Below, in pieces: positions 9,543-18,024 of a DNA stretch of 64,000 bases. Under the pieces are notes generated by a model. The model saw only the letters and a program-made list of their open reading frames with translations. It did not search any database and was not told where the DNA came from. Position 1 is the stretch's first letter, and the number at the start of each line of letters is the position of its first letter. The translations under genes and the position numbers were made by a program. This DNA comes from Marininema halotolerans (lineage in GTDB: Bacteria > Bacillota > Bacilli > Thermoactinomycetales > DSM-45169), in the NCBI RefSeq assembly GCF_900116235.1, contig NZ_FPAA01000006.1, positions 170,853-234,852 on the forward strand, written 5' to 3'.

Positions 9543-11159
9543 ATGATGAATGTGCCTTTGTTGATTTCCCCCATGTTGGAACGGGCGGAACGCGTGTTTC
9601 CGAAAAAAGAGATCGTTTCCTGTACCCCTTCGGGAATTCACCGGCAAACTTATGCACAGATGGGTGAGCGGACACGAAAGCTGTCTGACGCACTGCAAAA
9701 ACTAGGTGTAAAACAGGGAGATCGAGTCGGTACCTTAGCCTGGAACCACTATCGCCACTTAGAAGCCTATTTTGCGATTCCATCGATGGGAGCCGTTCTT
9801 CATACCATCAATTTGCGACTCTCTCCTGAACATCTTGCCTATGTCATTAACCATGCAGAAGATCGGATTTTGTTAATTGACGATAGCTTACTTCCACTTA
9901 TTGAAGCCATTCGTGAGAAATTAACCACCGTCGAAGCCTTCATTATTATGTCAGATCAATCAGAATTGCCAAAAACAACCTTGTCGCCACTGTACTCGTA
10001 TGAAGATCTCTTATCCGAAGGGGATCCCCATTTTGAATATCCAAAGGACCTTGACGAGAATTCTCCTGCGGGAATGTGCTATACTTCCGCAACCACCGGG
10101 ATGCCTAAGGGCGTTGTCTACACGCAACGGAGTATTTACCTGCACAGCATGACAGCGGGCTTAGCCGATACCATTGGTTTGTCTGAGGGAGATACCTGTC
10201 TATCCGTGGTACCTATGTTCCATGTAAATGCTTGGGGGCTTCCCTTTGCAGCGACGTGGTTTGGTGCAAAACAAGTCTTACCCGGTCCGATGCTAAAAGC
10301 AGAGGTACTCGCTAACTTGATTCAATCGGAGAAGGTTACCGTGACTGGTGGGATACCAACGATTTGGATGGAACTTTTGAAAGAATTAGAGCATAAGACC
10401 TATGATCTTTCTAGTCTCCGGATGTTGTTATTTGGCGGATTATCGGCGCCTCCTAGCATGATTCGGGCGTTTGAAGAGAAACATGGCATTCCAGTGGTAC
10501 ATGCTTATGGCATGACCGAGACGAGTCCGATTGTAACGGTCTCCCATTTGAAAAGCTATCAAAAGGATTTGCCCTTAGAAGAACGTTTAGCCATTAAAGC
10601 CAAACAAGGGTTAGTTTCCCCGGGTCTAGAAGTTCGTGCCATAGGCTCTGATGGAAAAGAGATTGCCTGGGACGGCAAAGAGATGGGGGAGCTACTGATT
10701 CGTGGTCCTTGGATTGCGGATGCGTACTATAAAGGGGATCGTTCGAGTGATGCCTTCCAAGATGGGTGGCTGCATACAGGCGATGTGGTGACCATTGATG
10801 AGGAAGGGACGATCAAAGTTGCCGATCGAACCAAAGATTTGATAAAAAGTGGCGGCGAGTGGATTAGTTCGGTGGATCTTGAAAATGGGATTATGTCACA
10901 CGAAGGGGTATATGAAGCGGCGGTGGTTGGGATGCCCCATGAAAAGTGGCAGGAACGACCCGTTGCTTGTGTCGTGTTAAAAGAGAACTATAAAAATAAG
11001 GTTTCGGAAGAGAACATTATCGATTTTTTGAAACCACAAGTTGCGAAATGGTGGTTACCTGATGAAGTGATTTTTATGGATGAATTGCCTAAATCCACCG
11101 TTGGGAAGTTTTTGAAACGTGCCTTACGGGAACAACTAGAGCATCGGCTTTCCAAGTAA
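9543..11159 (+). CDS. Fatty-acyl-CoA synthetase (AMP-forming, AlkK-type)
   Basis: A 538-residue member of the ANL superfamily that activates a carboxylic acid to its acyl-adenylate and CoA thioester. Visible motifs are the P-loop CYTSATTGMPKGVVYTQ (about 178-194; note SATTGMPKG rather than the common SGTTGxPKG), HAYGMTETSP, the hinge HTGDVVTIDEEG with DRTKDLIKSGGEWIS, and the C-terminal lysine in LPKSTVGKFLKR. It resembles medium/long-chain acyl-CoA synthetases of the AlkK type. Two adjacent ATGs occur at 9543 and 9546, with GAGGTGGG eight bases before the first. No FadR-type palindrome is seen upstream, unlike lcfA at 36,371. Substrate length cannot be told from sequence. Confidence 0.88.
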   Translation: MMNVPLLISPMLERAERVFPKKEIVSCTPSGIHRQTYAQMGERTRKLSDALQKLGVKQGDRVGTLAWNHYRHLEAYFAIPSMGAVLHTINLRLSPEHLAYVINHAEDRILLIDDSLLPLIEAIREKLTTVEAFIIMSDQSELPKTTLSPLYSYEDLLSEGDPHFEYPKDLDENSPAGMCYTSATTGMPKGVVYTQRSIYLHSMTAGLADTIGLSEGDTCLSVVPMFHVNAWGLPFAATWFGAKQVLPGPMLKAEVLANLIQSEKVTVTGGIPTIWMELLKELEHKTYDLSSLRMLLFGGLSAPPSMIRAFEEKHGIPVVHAYGMTETSPIVTVSHLKSYQKDLPLEERLAIKAKQGLVSPGLEVRAIGSDGKEIAWDGKEMGELLIRGPWIADAYYKGDRSSDAFQDGWLHTGDVVTIDEEGTIKVADRTKDLIKSGGEWISSVDLENGIMSHEGVYEAAVVGMPHEKWQERPVACVVLKENYKNKVSEENIIDFLKPQVAKWWLPDEVIFMDELPKSTVGKFLKRALREQLEHRLSK

Positions 11160-11183
11160 AGGGCTTCAACGTGAAGCAGGGAG

Positions 11184-11225
11184 ATAAAACAACGCCCCCG
11201 ATAAAGGGGCGTTGTTTTATTTTTT
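11184..11225 (+). terminator. Terminator after the acyl-CoA synthetase gene
   Basis: A 15-bp perfect stem (11184-11198 with 11206-11220) is followed by TTTTTTG. Confidence 0.92.
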
Positions 11226-11256
11226 GAAAAAGCGACTCGATTACGGAGGGGTTTCG

Positions 11257-12204
11257 ATGGTTTATACCTATGCCGTTACTCAGGACGGGGAAGCACTTCA
11301 TGACATCCAATTATCGCAATTAAAAGAAGACCACATTCAGTGGTATTGGGTAGACTTTGCCAAACCATCAGCGGATGAGACGCAGTTATTAGCGGACTTT
11401 TTTGATTTTCATCCCCTCGCGATTGAGGACTGTCTTCATCGACTTCAACGGCCTAAAATGGACTATTATCACGATCATGTTTTTCTTATCGTCCATGATG
11501 TACATCCGGATACCCTAGAGCCAGAGGAAGTGAATCTTTTTGTAGGTGAAAATTTTATTGTCACTTTTCATCTGCATGGCTCTGAAGAACTAGCAGAAAC
11601 TAGGGCACGTGTATGGAGGGAGAAGGATCCTTCAGTGCTAAACCCCAGCGTGATTGCCCATCGGATTATGGATAAGATTGTGGATACGTTATTTCCTGTG
11701 ATCCATAAGATTGAAGATCGCTTGGATGAATTGGACAGCCGGCAGGAGGTCTCTACACCTGAATTAATTGACGAGGTATTTGATATACGAAGTGAACTGA
11801 TCCGCCTTCGTCACAGCGTAATCCCGATGCGAGATCTTTTGTATCGCATTATTAACTCCAGGCGATTTATGCAAAACGATGAACGTCGTTTTTATTTTAG
11901 TGATATTCATGATCACTTAGTGAAGCTAGCTCATATGATTGACTCCAATCGGGAGATGACGGCGGATATTCGTGATAGTTACCTATCTCTCAACTCCTTC
12001 CGAATGAACCGGATCATGAAAACCCTAACGGTCATCACGGTGATATTTATGCCCCTCACCTTTTTAGCAGGGGTTTATGGCATGAATTTTGTGTATATGC
12101 CCGAGTTACACAACCGAGAGGGATATTTTATTGTTCTTGGCGTCATGGTACTGCTTGCCTTAAGTCTGACGCTCTGGTTTAAAAGTAAAGGTTGGTTTAA
12201 TTAA
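11257..12204 (+). CDS. corA: CorA-type magnesium/cobalt transporter
   Basis: A 315-residue CorA-family channel for divalent cations in the cytoplasmic membrane. The cytosolic domain covers about residues 1-250 and ends in a long helix. Two C-terminal transmembrane segments follow, with the signature YGMNF at the end of the first (FLAGVYGMNFVYMPE), the loop that guards the pore. The ATG at 11257 has GGAGGGG eight bases upstream; a longer reading from 11212 would start inside the preceding terminator and is rejected. It is flanked by terminators and is probably monocistronic. Confidence 0.93.
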   Translation: MVYTYAVTQDGEALHDIQLSQLKEDHIQWYWVDFAKPSADETQLLADFFDFHPLAIEDCLHRLQRPKMDYYHDHVFLIVHDVHPDTLEPEEVNLFVGENFIVTFHLHGSEELAETRARVWREKDPSVLNPSVIAHRIMDKIVDTLFPVIHKIEDRLDELDSRQEVSTPELIDEVFDIRSELIRLRHSVIPMRDLLYRIINSRRFMQNDERRFYFSDIHDHLVKLAHMIDSNREMTADIRDSYLSLNSFRMNRIMKTLTVITVIFMPLTFLAGVYGMNFVYMPELHNREGYFIVLGVMVLLALSLTLWFKSKGWFN

Positions 12205-12218
12205 GGTTTCCTTACGCT

Positions 12219-12262
12219 AAAAGGCCCCACACACCTGTAATGACGGTGATGTGGGGCCTTTT
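12219..12262. terminator. Bidirectional terminator between corA and the MFS gene
   Basis: AAAAGGCCCCACA (12219-12231) pairs perfectly with TGTGGGGCCTTTT (12250-12262). A-tracts and T-tracts on both sides serve the convergent corA and MFS genes. Confidence 0.92.
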
Positions 12263-12270
12263 CAATACGA

Positions 12271-13503
12271 TTACAAATTCGTTATGGAGGATCTTGTTTT
12301 TGCGCTACTCGGTTGATTCTTCAACATAGGAGCTCCGATTAAGACCGAGCTGATCAATAAAACAGAGGCGACCAGGTAGACGGATCGGGCGCCAAAGTGA
12401 TCCGCGATGGCACCGTTGATTACGACACCGAGGCCAAATATTCCATACATCAAGGTCCCATGAGCGGAAAAGGCCTTAGGGAGAACATCAGCAGGAATCG
12501 CTTGTTGAAAAAGCGTTTGTTGTGTTATATCACGCAATTGGTAACAGGGACCCATCAAGACGCAAAGCGCAAGGGATACGAACGGATAGGGGACGAGGGC
12601 GAATAAGAGTACTAAAAAGCTATTGCACGTCGAACCGATAAGCATCCCAATGGCGAGTCGGTGAGCCAATAGACGCGAAAGGGCAAGGATTAGTACGCCT
12701 CCCAATACTGTGCCCAGTAAATAACTGGTGTTCATCCACGACCACCAGATGGATCCGCGATGGAGAACCTCTTTGACAAAGACCAACATGATTGCACCGA
12801 CCCAGATCGAGCTGGCGACTGTCTCAATCGCATCCATCCAGGTAATTCGACGTAGGCTGGGATTGTGTAGGATCATCAACCAACCTTGTTTCAGGGTCTG
12901 CCAGCGCGAAGGGGTTGTTGTCGCATCAATCGATGGACTTTTCGGAACACGCACGGGTGCTAGGGCAAGGCAGGAAATCGAGAAGAGGATGACACACCCC
13001 CATAAAAGGGTGTCGCTTCCCATCCATGTGACAAGGAGACCGCCGCTGGCCCATCCCAAAAGCATGACGGTTTGATCCGTGGTTGCCAGCCAGCTATTTC
13101 CCCGCATAAGCAAGTCCGATGGAATCAGCTGGGGTAATAAGGCGTTTCTTGTCGGTGTGGTCCATCCATCTAAAAAGGAGATACATAAAACGAGCAACAG
13201 ACTATAGAGTGGGTGTAACTTTCCACTTGTCATGATTGCAAGAATAGCAAGGAGCATGGTTTGCCCCAATTGGGAGACCAATAGAATCCGGTGTAATCGC
13301 CATCGTTCAAATAAAAGGGGAGCAATGAATCCTCCTAGCATCATCGCTCCCATCCGGACAAGGGGAAAGGATGCGGCCATGGTCGCAGAACCGCTCATCG
13401 TGTATAACATCGTCACCATGGCAATCGTGTATAAGGAATCCGCAAGATTAGCGATTCCTTGACCGATCCAGAGTGCATAAAACGGGGGTGGGAACTTGTT
13501 CAT
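12271..13503 (-). CDS. Major facilitator superfamily transporter
   Basis: A 410-residue integral membrane protein with about 12 hydrophobic segments in two halves and a central cytosolic loop near 190-215. It has the general MFS build (a short basic loop after helix 2, LLFERWRLHRILL). It resembles the MFS group that includes macrolide or other drug exporters (MefA/NreB-like), but substrate cannot be assigned. The start ATG at 13503 has AGGAGAG upstream on the minus strand. It converges with corA and shares a terminator with it. Confidence 0.85.
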   Translation of the reverse strand: MNKFPPPFYALWIGQGIANLADSLYTIAMVTMLYTMSGSATMAASFPLVRMGAMMLGGFIAPLLFERWRLHRILLVSQLGQTMLLAILAIMTSGKLHPLYSLLLVLCISFLDGWTTPTRNALLPQLIPSDLLMRGNSWLATTDQTVMLLGWASGGLLVTWMGSDTLLWGCVILFSISCLALAPVRVPKSPSIDATTTPSRWQTLKQGWLMILHNPSLRRITWMDAIETVASSIWVGAIMLVFVKEVLHRGSIWWSWMNTSYLLGTVLGGVLILALSRLLAHRLAIGMLIGSTCNSFLVLLFALVPYPFVSLALCVLMGPCYQLRDITQQTLFQQAIPADVLPKAFSAHGTLMYGIFGLGVVINGAIADHFGARSVYLVASVLLISSVLIGAPMLKNQPSSAKTRSSITNL

Positions 13504-13699
13504 CGTTGCTCTCCTATTGATCGCAGTATTTGATTGTATGAGGTTTTTATATATCAGCGATTAATAGGGATCACACGGGTCGATTCCGCCCTTTCATGCA
13601 AGGTATCCTTACTGTAACACAAATTTTTTGGCGAAGAGAGGTTTAATGATTTTCATATCAGGAAAAATATCATACAAACTTGTGCGGGAGGGTGTTATG

Positions 13700-14245
13700 A
13701 TGGCGAAGATTTTAATCTTAACGGGGGATGCTGTTGAGGCGTTGGAGGTATTCTACCCATACTATCGCTTGCTTGAAGAAGGACATGAAGCCGTGATTGC
13801 TTCACCAACAAAGAAAAAATTACAAACCGTGGTTCATGATTTTGAACCTCACCTCGATACCTTTACAGAAAAACAAGCCTATGGCTTAGAGAGCCATCTC
13901 TCCTTCGATGAAATTAACCCAACGGATTACGATGGATTGATTATACCTGGGGGGCGTGCTCCAGAGCATATTCGGATGCATGGAAAATTGCCAGATATCG
14001 TGCGGCATTTTTTTACGACAAATAAGCCAGTAGGAGCCATCTGTCATGCGACGTTAGTGTTTAATGTCGTTCCCGATGTATTGAAAGGACGGTCCCTCAC
14101 GGCCTTTTCAAATTGTCGCCCGGAAGTAGAGGCAACTGGAGCGCGATACGTTGAGGAAACTCTTCACACCGATGGGAATTTGGTTTCAGGTCACGCTTGG
14201 CCTGATCTACCTGGGTTTATGAGGGAGTTCCTACGCCTCCTATAA
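13700..14245 (+). CDS. DJ-1/PfpI family protein
   Basis: A 181-residue DJ-1/PfpI (class I glutamine amidotransferase-like) protein. The nucleophile elbow AICHA (about 112-116) contains the reactive cysteine, and the glutamate lies in PGGRAPEHIR. Proteins of this group act as proteases, glyoxalase/deglycase-like enzymes or redox chaperones. The activity here cannot be told. The ATG at 13700 is chosen because GGAGGG lies seven bases upstream; an adjacent in-frame ATG at 13697 is possible. A terminator follows at 14270. Confidence 0.88.
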   Translation: MAKILILTGDAVEALEVFYPYYRLLEEGHEAVIASPTKKKLQTVVHDFEPHLDTFTEKQAYGLESHLSFDEINPTDYDGLIIPGGRAPEHIRMHGKLPDIVRHFFTTNKPVGAICHATLVFNVVPDVLKGRSLTAFSNCRPEVEATGARYVEETLHTDGNLVSGHAWPDLPGFMREFLRLL

Positions 14246-14269
14246 ATCATTAAAGAGTGGGGGATACAG

Positions 14270-14300
14270 AAAAACGCTCGCGATTTGCGGGCGTTTTTTC
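14270..14300 (+). terminator. Terminator after the DJ-1/PfpI gene
   Basis: AAAAACGCTCGC (14270-14281) pairs with GCGGGCGTTTTT (14287-14298, one G-U), with a T-run. Confidence 0.9.
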
Positions 14301-14391
14301 ATGGGAATTAGGGCATTTATCCATACCGGAATGGTTCTTTATACATACCCTATACCGAGCGCCTGTGTGGGGGGAGAGGAGGTGGAAGTCG

Positions 14392-14547
14392 ATGACTAAA
14401 GCAGAAACCAGCGGTGGTTATTTTGGTTATGCCAGAGGAGGGTGGTACCCTGGCCTCTGGATTGCAATTGCAGTAATCGTCATCCTCTTGATCTTCTTCG
14501 CATGCTTCTGGTGGTGGAGTGCCTTGGGTGGCGGTCCATATTATTAA
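14392..14547 (+). CDS. Small single-pass membrane protein, YjcZ-like appearance
   Basis: A 51-residue protein: a short Gly/Tyr-rich N-terminus (GGYFGYARGGWYPG), one strongly hydrophobic segment at about 22-41 rich in Ile, Phe and Trp, and a glycine-rich tail. The Gly/Tyr-rich head plus single membrane segment recalls small YjcZ-type sporulation proteins, but the match is only by appearance. The ATG at 14392 has GAGAGGAGG nine bases upstream. A longer frame from 14257 would start within the previous terminator and is rejected. The Hsp20-like gene follows after 59 bases and may be cotranscribed. Confidence 0.68.
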   Translation: MTKAETSGGYFGYARGGWYPGLWIAIAVIVILLIFFACFWWWSALGGGPYY

Positions 14548-14606
14548 ATCATTGCTAGTGGAAGCCCCTTAACGGTGGGATTCACTGGTGGGAAAGGAGG
14601 ATCGGG

Positions 14607-14975
14607 ATGTTACGGCCATGGTTAACAAAGGGTCCCGAGAATTGGTTGGGAGAGATTTTTAACCAAATGGAACAACTCTCCCTTCAGTTAGAACACAATC
14701 GAATACGGGGAGATCTCTACCAGAAAAATGGGAAGGTCGTTGTGATGATGGAGATTCCAGGGCTGCAGGACCGACATGAAATCGATGTGCGTGTGGAAGA
14801 CCAGATCCTGATCGTTCGAGGAACCACAGGGTCGGGTTCATCGACAACAACATCAGTGGAGGAATCCAGTTTTATCTATGAGATGCTTCTCCCAACAAAA
14901 GTCGAAGTATCCAAGATGGAAACGGTTATCAATCCCACTGAGCGCTTGTTGACGATCCGCCTTCCAGTCCTGTGA
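14607..14975 (+). CDS. Hsp20/alpha-crystallin-like protein
   Basis: A 122-residue small heat-shock-type protein. The alpha-crystallin domain fills residues 38-122: MEIPGLQ near the start, DIL/DVRVEDQILIVRG in the middle, and a final ERLLTIRLPVL in place of the usual GVL motif. The N-terminus is short, as in CotM-like spore-associated members, so a spore role is possible but unproven. GGAAAGGAGG lies six bases before the ATG. A terminator follows at 15000-15031. Confidence 0.83.
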   Translation: MLRPWLTKGPENWLGEIFNQMEQLSLQLEHNRIRGDLYQKNGKVVVMMEIPGLQDRHEIDVRVEDQILIVRGTTGSGSSTTTSVEESSFIYEMLLPTKVEVSKMETVINPTERLLTIRLPVL

Positions 14976-14999
14976 ATGGAACACCGTCAAGGTTTAATT

Positions 15000-15031
15000 A
15001 AGTAAAGCCCGGAACTAACCGGGCTTTACTT
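15000..15031 (+). terminator. Terminator after the Hsp20-like gene
   Basis: AAGTAAAGCCCGG (15000-15012) pairs perfectly with CCGGGCTTTACTT (15019-15031), loop of six. Confidence 0.88.
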
Positions 15032-15164
15032 ATGTGTTGATGGTTTGCATCCATTCGTAAATTGTGAATGAGGAATAAGGAGTGGCGCTTATGATAAGAT
15101 AGCAAGAGTGAACAATTAGCACTTAAAACCGGAATGGTTTTGTGGTTAGGAAGAGGTGGATGGA

Positions 15165-16256
15165 ATGGTGGAAAAATCATGGAGTAGGTTGAAACAATCC
15201 TTAGCAGAATTGGCGAATGTTGCTGGCCCCCCCGGGCATGAAAGAGCCACCAGGGAAGTGATGGAGCGGCAGATGGCCCCCTTTGCGGATGAAATTTCTC
15301 AGGATCATTTGGGAAGTGTGATTGCACGGCAAGGAAGTGAGGGTCCTCGCATCATGATCGCCGGTCACCTGGATGAAGTCGGCTTTATGGTGACACGAAT
15401 TACTCGTGAAGGGTACCTTCACTTTCGAGCATTAGGTGGTTGGTGGAGTCCTGTCGTCACCGCGCAACGGGTAGAAGTGATGACGAAAAAGGGGAAAGTG
15501 CTAGGGGTCGTGGGTTCTAAACCTCCACACTTGATGTCTTTGGAACAACGGAAAAAGGTAACGCCGTTGGATGATCTTTTTATTGATATTGGGGCATCCA
15601 GTGAAGAAGAAGTGGAATCCTGGGGAGTACAACTGGGTGATGTAGTGGTACCCTATTCACCATTTACCGAGATGAACAATCCGAAGTATTGGTTAGCCAA
15701 AGCCATGGATAATCGGTTAGGTTGTGCAGTAACAGTGGAAGTTCTTCGTCGCCTAGAATCGATCGATCATCCCAATGCTGTTTTTGGAGTGGGGACTGTG
15801 ATGGAAGAAATCGGTCGCAGGGGCGCCTATACGGCTACTGCAGTTGTAAAACCCGATATCGGGTTTGCTGTGGATGTAGGGATTGCCTCCACACCAGGTT
15901 GTACTCCAGATGAAGCCTCGAGTCATATGGGGGATGGCCCCACATTAGTGCTTTATGATGCGGGGCATATTCCTCATCGAGGGCTTCTTCGCTTGATTCA
16001 AGAAACAGCAAAGGAAAAGGGTATTCCGCTTCAATATGAATGGATTAATGGTGGGGCGACTGATGCGAGTCGCATTCATTTACATGGGGAAGGTGTACCG
16101 ACGGTGTCACTGGGGGTTCCTGCCCGGTATATCCATAGCCATACTTCCTTGGTTCACGAAGATGACACGGAACAATTGGTGGATTTATTGGTGGCTGTGG
16201 TACAAAAATTAGATCAAAACATGGTCGATCAGTTGGCAGATGGTACTTATACATAA
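15165..16256 (+). CDS. M42 family metallo-aminopeptidase
   Basis: A 363-residue peptidase of the M42 family (YsdC/FrvX, formerly called endo-glucanase M). It removes N-terminal residues from peptides in the cytosol with two metal ions. Metal-site motifs are visible: GHLDEVGFMV, KAMDNRLGC, VMEEIGRRG, AVDVG and HSHTSLVHEDD. The family forms large tetrahedral dodecamers. The ATG at 15165 has GGAAGAGGTGG upstream; a GTG at 15156 would add three residues. A terminator follows at 16267. It is not in an evident operon. Confidence 0.93.
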   Translation: MVEKSWSRLKQSLAELANVAGPPGHERATREVMERQMAPFADEISQDHLGSVIARQGSEGPRIMIAGHLDEVGFMVTRITREGYLHFRALGGWWSPVVTAQRVEVMTKKGKVLGVVGSKPPHLMSLEQRKKVTPLDDLFIDIGASSEEEVESWGVQLGDVVVPYSPFTEMNNPKYWLAKAMDNRLGCAVTVEVLRRLESIDHPNAVFGVGTVMEEIGRRGAYTATAVVKPDIGFAVDVGIASTPGCTPDEASSHMGDGPTLVLYDAGHIPHRGLLRLIQETAKEKGIPLQYEWINGGATDASRIHLHGEGVPTVSLGVPARYIHSHTSLVHEDDTEQLVDLLVAVVQKLDQNMVDQLADGTYT

Positions 16257-16266
16257 AATGACATCA

Positions 16267-16299
16267 AAAGACGGCCCTTCATCGTTGAGGGCCGTTTTT
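16267..16299. terminator. Terminator between the M42 peptidase and sspI
   Basis: ACGGCCCT..CA pairs with TGAGGGCCGT (one bulge), with an A-tract before and a T-tract after, so it can serve both convergent genes. Confidence 0.85.
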
Positions 16300-16330
16300 C
16301 GATATAAAGGTCCATACCAGTTAAATGATT

Positions 16331-16567
16331 TTATTGAGCGACAGGAGGCTGAGCCTTATCCCGAGGCATGTGTTCGTGCAAGGTATTTATGAGGCGTTCT
16401 TGCTCCGATGCGTCAGAGTTTTTCCAGATCACCTCAAATAAGACACCGAGTCCAGGGAGTAACTTTTCATCTCCACTTTTGATGGAGTCTAGAACCATAT
16501 CACGTAATTCACTGGCCTCCATGTCTTTAATATTGTGATACACCGCACCACGTATGGGAAAATTCAT
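16331..16567 (-). CDS. sspI: Small acid-soluble spore protein I
   Basis: A 78-residue spore protein of the SspI family, made in the forespore. The diagnostic GEEKLLPGLGVLFEVIW-like block is present (GDEKLLPGLGVLFEVIWKN, about 35-53). The ATG at 16567 has AAAGGAGGG eight bases upstream. A longer frame to 16618 lacks support. Its position next to the SpoU-type methyltransferase and pheS matches B. subtilis. Presence of this gene is strong evidence that the organism forms endospores. Confidence 0.93.
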   Translation of the reverse strand: MNFPIRGAVYHNIKDMEASELRDMVLDSIKSGDEKLLPGLGVLFEVIWKNSDASEQERLINTLHEHMPRDKAQPPVAQ

Positions 16568-16694
16568 CAAGTTTCCCTCCTTTCTTCTGGTATTGTTGCC
16601 AGGAGTCACCCGGTTCACCCCATTTGTCTGGACGAATTCTCTGGTAAGTGCTGGAGAAGCGTATTTGATGGATCGAGAGATTGATAGTTCGGTG

Positions 16695-16703
16695 TGATAT
16701 AAT
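16695..16703 (+). promoter_or_regulatory. Extended -10 promoter before the RNA methyltransferase
   Basis: TGATATAAT (16695-16703) is a TGn extended -10 with a perfect TATAAT. No good -35 is seen. It lies in the 312-bp divergent region between sspI and the methyltransferase, in which I see no other gene or clear site. Confidence 0.5.
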
Positions 16704-16879
16704 GTAAATCAATGAAGTACCGTTAGAAAACCGATTCAACAACAAGTCGGATGCGTAATATAAAATGATCGATCATTGATCTGAATGGATCGAGATAAGA
16801 ACGAAAACGGTTGATTGGGATGAACCGAATCGAGATGAAGGATCTTATGTACATATGAGGAGGATAAGGCGTAACGCTT

Positions 16880-17671
16880 ATGGAAATCCGAAAAATTAGT
16901 TCCGCACGGAATGATCGCGTGAAACACTGGCGTAAGCTAAGTACACGAAAAGGAAGAGATGAGTATGGCTCCCTTTTGATTGAAGGGATTCATCTGTTAG
17001 AGGAAGCCGTGCGTGCAGGTTGGTCTGTTCGTTCGGTGATTATACCGGAAGAAGGAACGGAGATCCTTAACCGATTGCCTAAACTGGAGGGTGTACCGGT
17101 CTATTCACTTCTTGATTCCACCTTCCGTCAAGTGGTGGAGACACAAGCTCCTCAGGGTGTTGCAGCGGAAGTAGGAATGGCTCTTGAGCGTGGCCCTTTT
17201 CAACCAGAGGCAAATAATCGGGTATTGCTATTGGATGCGATTCAGGATCCAGGTAACTTGGGTGCGATCCTACGGACAGCAGAAGCCGCTGGGGTACGAG
17301 ATGTATGGTTGGGTTCAGGTACTGTGGATCCTTATAATCCTAAGGTAGTTCGTTCTGCGATGGGCTCTCTATTTCGGACACGAATTCGGCGAGTGGATCT
17401 TAAGAAGGCGATTCCTGATTTGCAAGAACTGGGTTACACCGTGATCGGGACGAGTCCACGTGCAAACAAAAGTCATTTTGCCTTTGATTACCCGGATCGC
17501 GTAGCGATCCTTTTAGGAAATGAGGGGAAGGGCATTTCCCCCGTCATTGGTGCCTTGGCAGATACCAATGTACGTATTCCCATGCCCGGGGAAGTAGAAT
17601 CCCTGAATGTATCGGTAACAGCGGGAATTTTATTGTATGAACTTGTGCGTCAAAGCGAGGATTCCCCTTAA
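16880..17671 (+). CDS. TrmH/SpoU family RNA 2'-O-methyltransferase (YsgA-type)
   Basis: A 263-residue SPOUT methyltransferase that probably methylates a ribose of rRNA (RlmB/YsgA-like) using S-adenosylmethionine. An N-terminal L30e-like substrate-binding domain (1-95) is followed by the knotted SpoU domain with motifs DAIQDPGNLGAILRTAEA, LLGNEGKGIS and IPMPGEVESLNVSVTAGI. AGGAGG lies upstream of the ATG at 16880. It stands between sspI and pheS exactly like B. subtilis ysgA. The modified nucleotide is not determinable here. Confidence 0.9.
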   Translation: MEIRKISSARNDRVKHWRKLSTRKGRDEYGSLLIEGIHLLEEAVRAGWSVRSVIIPEEGTEILNRLPKLEGVPVYSLLDSTFRQVVETQAPQGVAAEVGMALERGPFQPEANNRVLLLDAIQDPGNLGAILRTAEAAGVRDVWLGSGTVDPYNPKVVRSAMGSLFRTRIRRVDLKKAIPDLQELGYTVIGTSPRANKSHFAFDYPDRVAILLGNEGKGISPVIGALADTNVRIPMPGEVESLNVSVTAGILLYELVRQSEDSP

Positions 17672-17723
17672 GGTCCCCATTGCATTGCGTAAGGGTTTTC
17701 GCTATACTATGGAGCACAACTGT

Positions 17724-17994
17724 TATAATGATTGGCGTTGAAGGAGAAGAGTACTACAAATCGCCCCACCAGGGAGAAGGTGTCATGACTGGAAGCACCT
17801 TTAGGTGTGCGATTGTAGGAAGTTCGCTCTGGAGCTGTGCCTCGAACCCAGGTTTGGATCTGGCAGTAAAGGTGACCGGTTCATACCGTTATCGTTGAAG
17901 GAGTGGGGCTATTCCAGGCATCGGGTGCTTGGATGGCCCAACCAGGGTGGTACCACGAATCTCTCGTCCCTCGGACGTGGGGTTTTTTTATTTT
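17724..17994 (+). promoter_or_regulatory. T-box leader of pheS-pheT, phenylalanine specifier (TTC)
   Basis: A TATAAT at 17724-17729 begins the unit. The leader shows a T-box stem I with CAGGGAGAAGG, a TTC specifier at 17823-17825 directly before GCTCTGGAGCTG, and the T-box AGGGTGGTACCACG at 17944-17957. The terminator is CGTCC-CTC-GGACG (17965-17977) inside a CCACG/CGTGG stem, then a T-run to 17994. Uncharged tRNA-Phe would allow read-through into the synthetase genes. Confidence 0.93.
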
Positions 17995-18024
17995 AAAGAG
18001 GAAAAATGAGGAGGCTTGACGGGT

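Noticed and set aside
9231..9698. A 155-codon minus-strand frame over the 9328 terminator and the acyl-CoA synthetase start
   Set aside because: It is low-complexity where it crosses the hairpin, has no ribosome binding site and overlaps two plus-strand genes.
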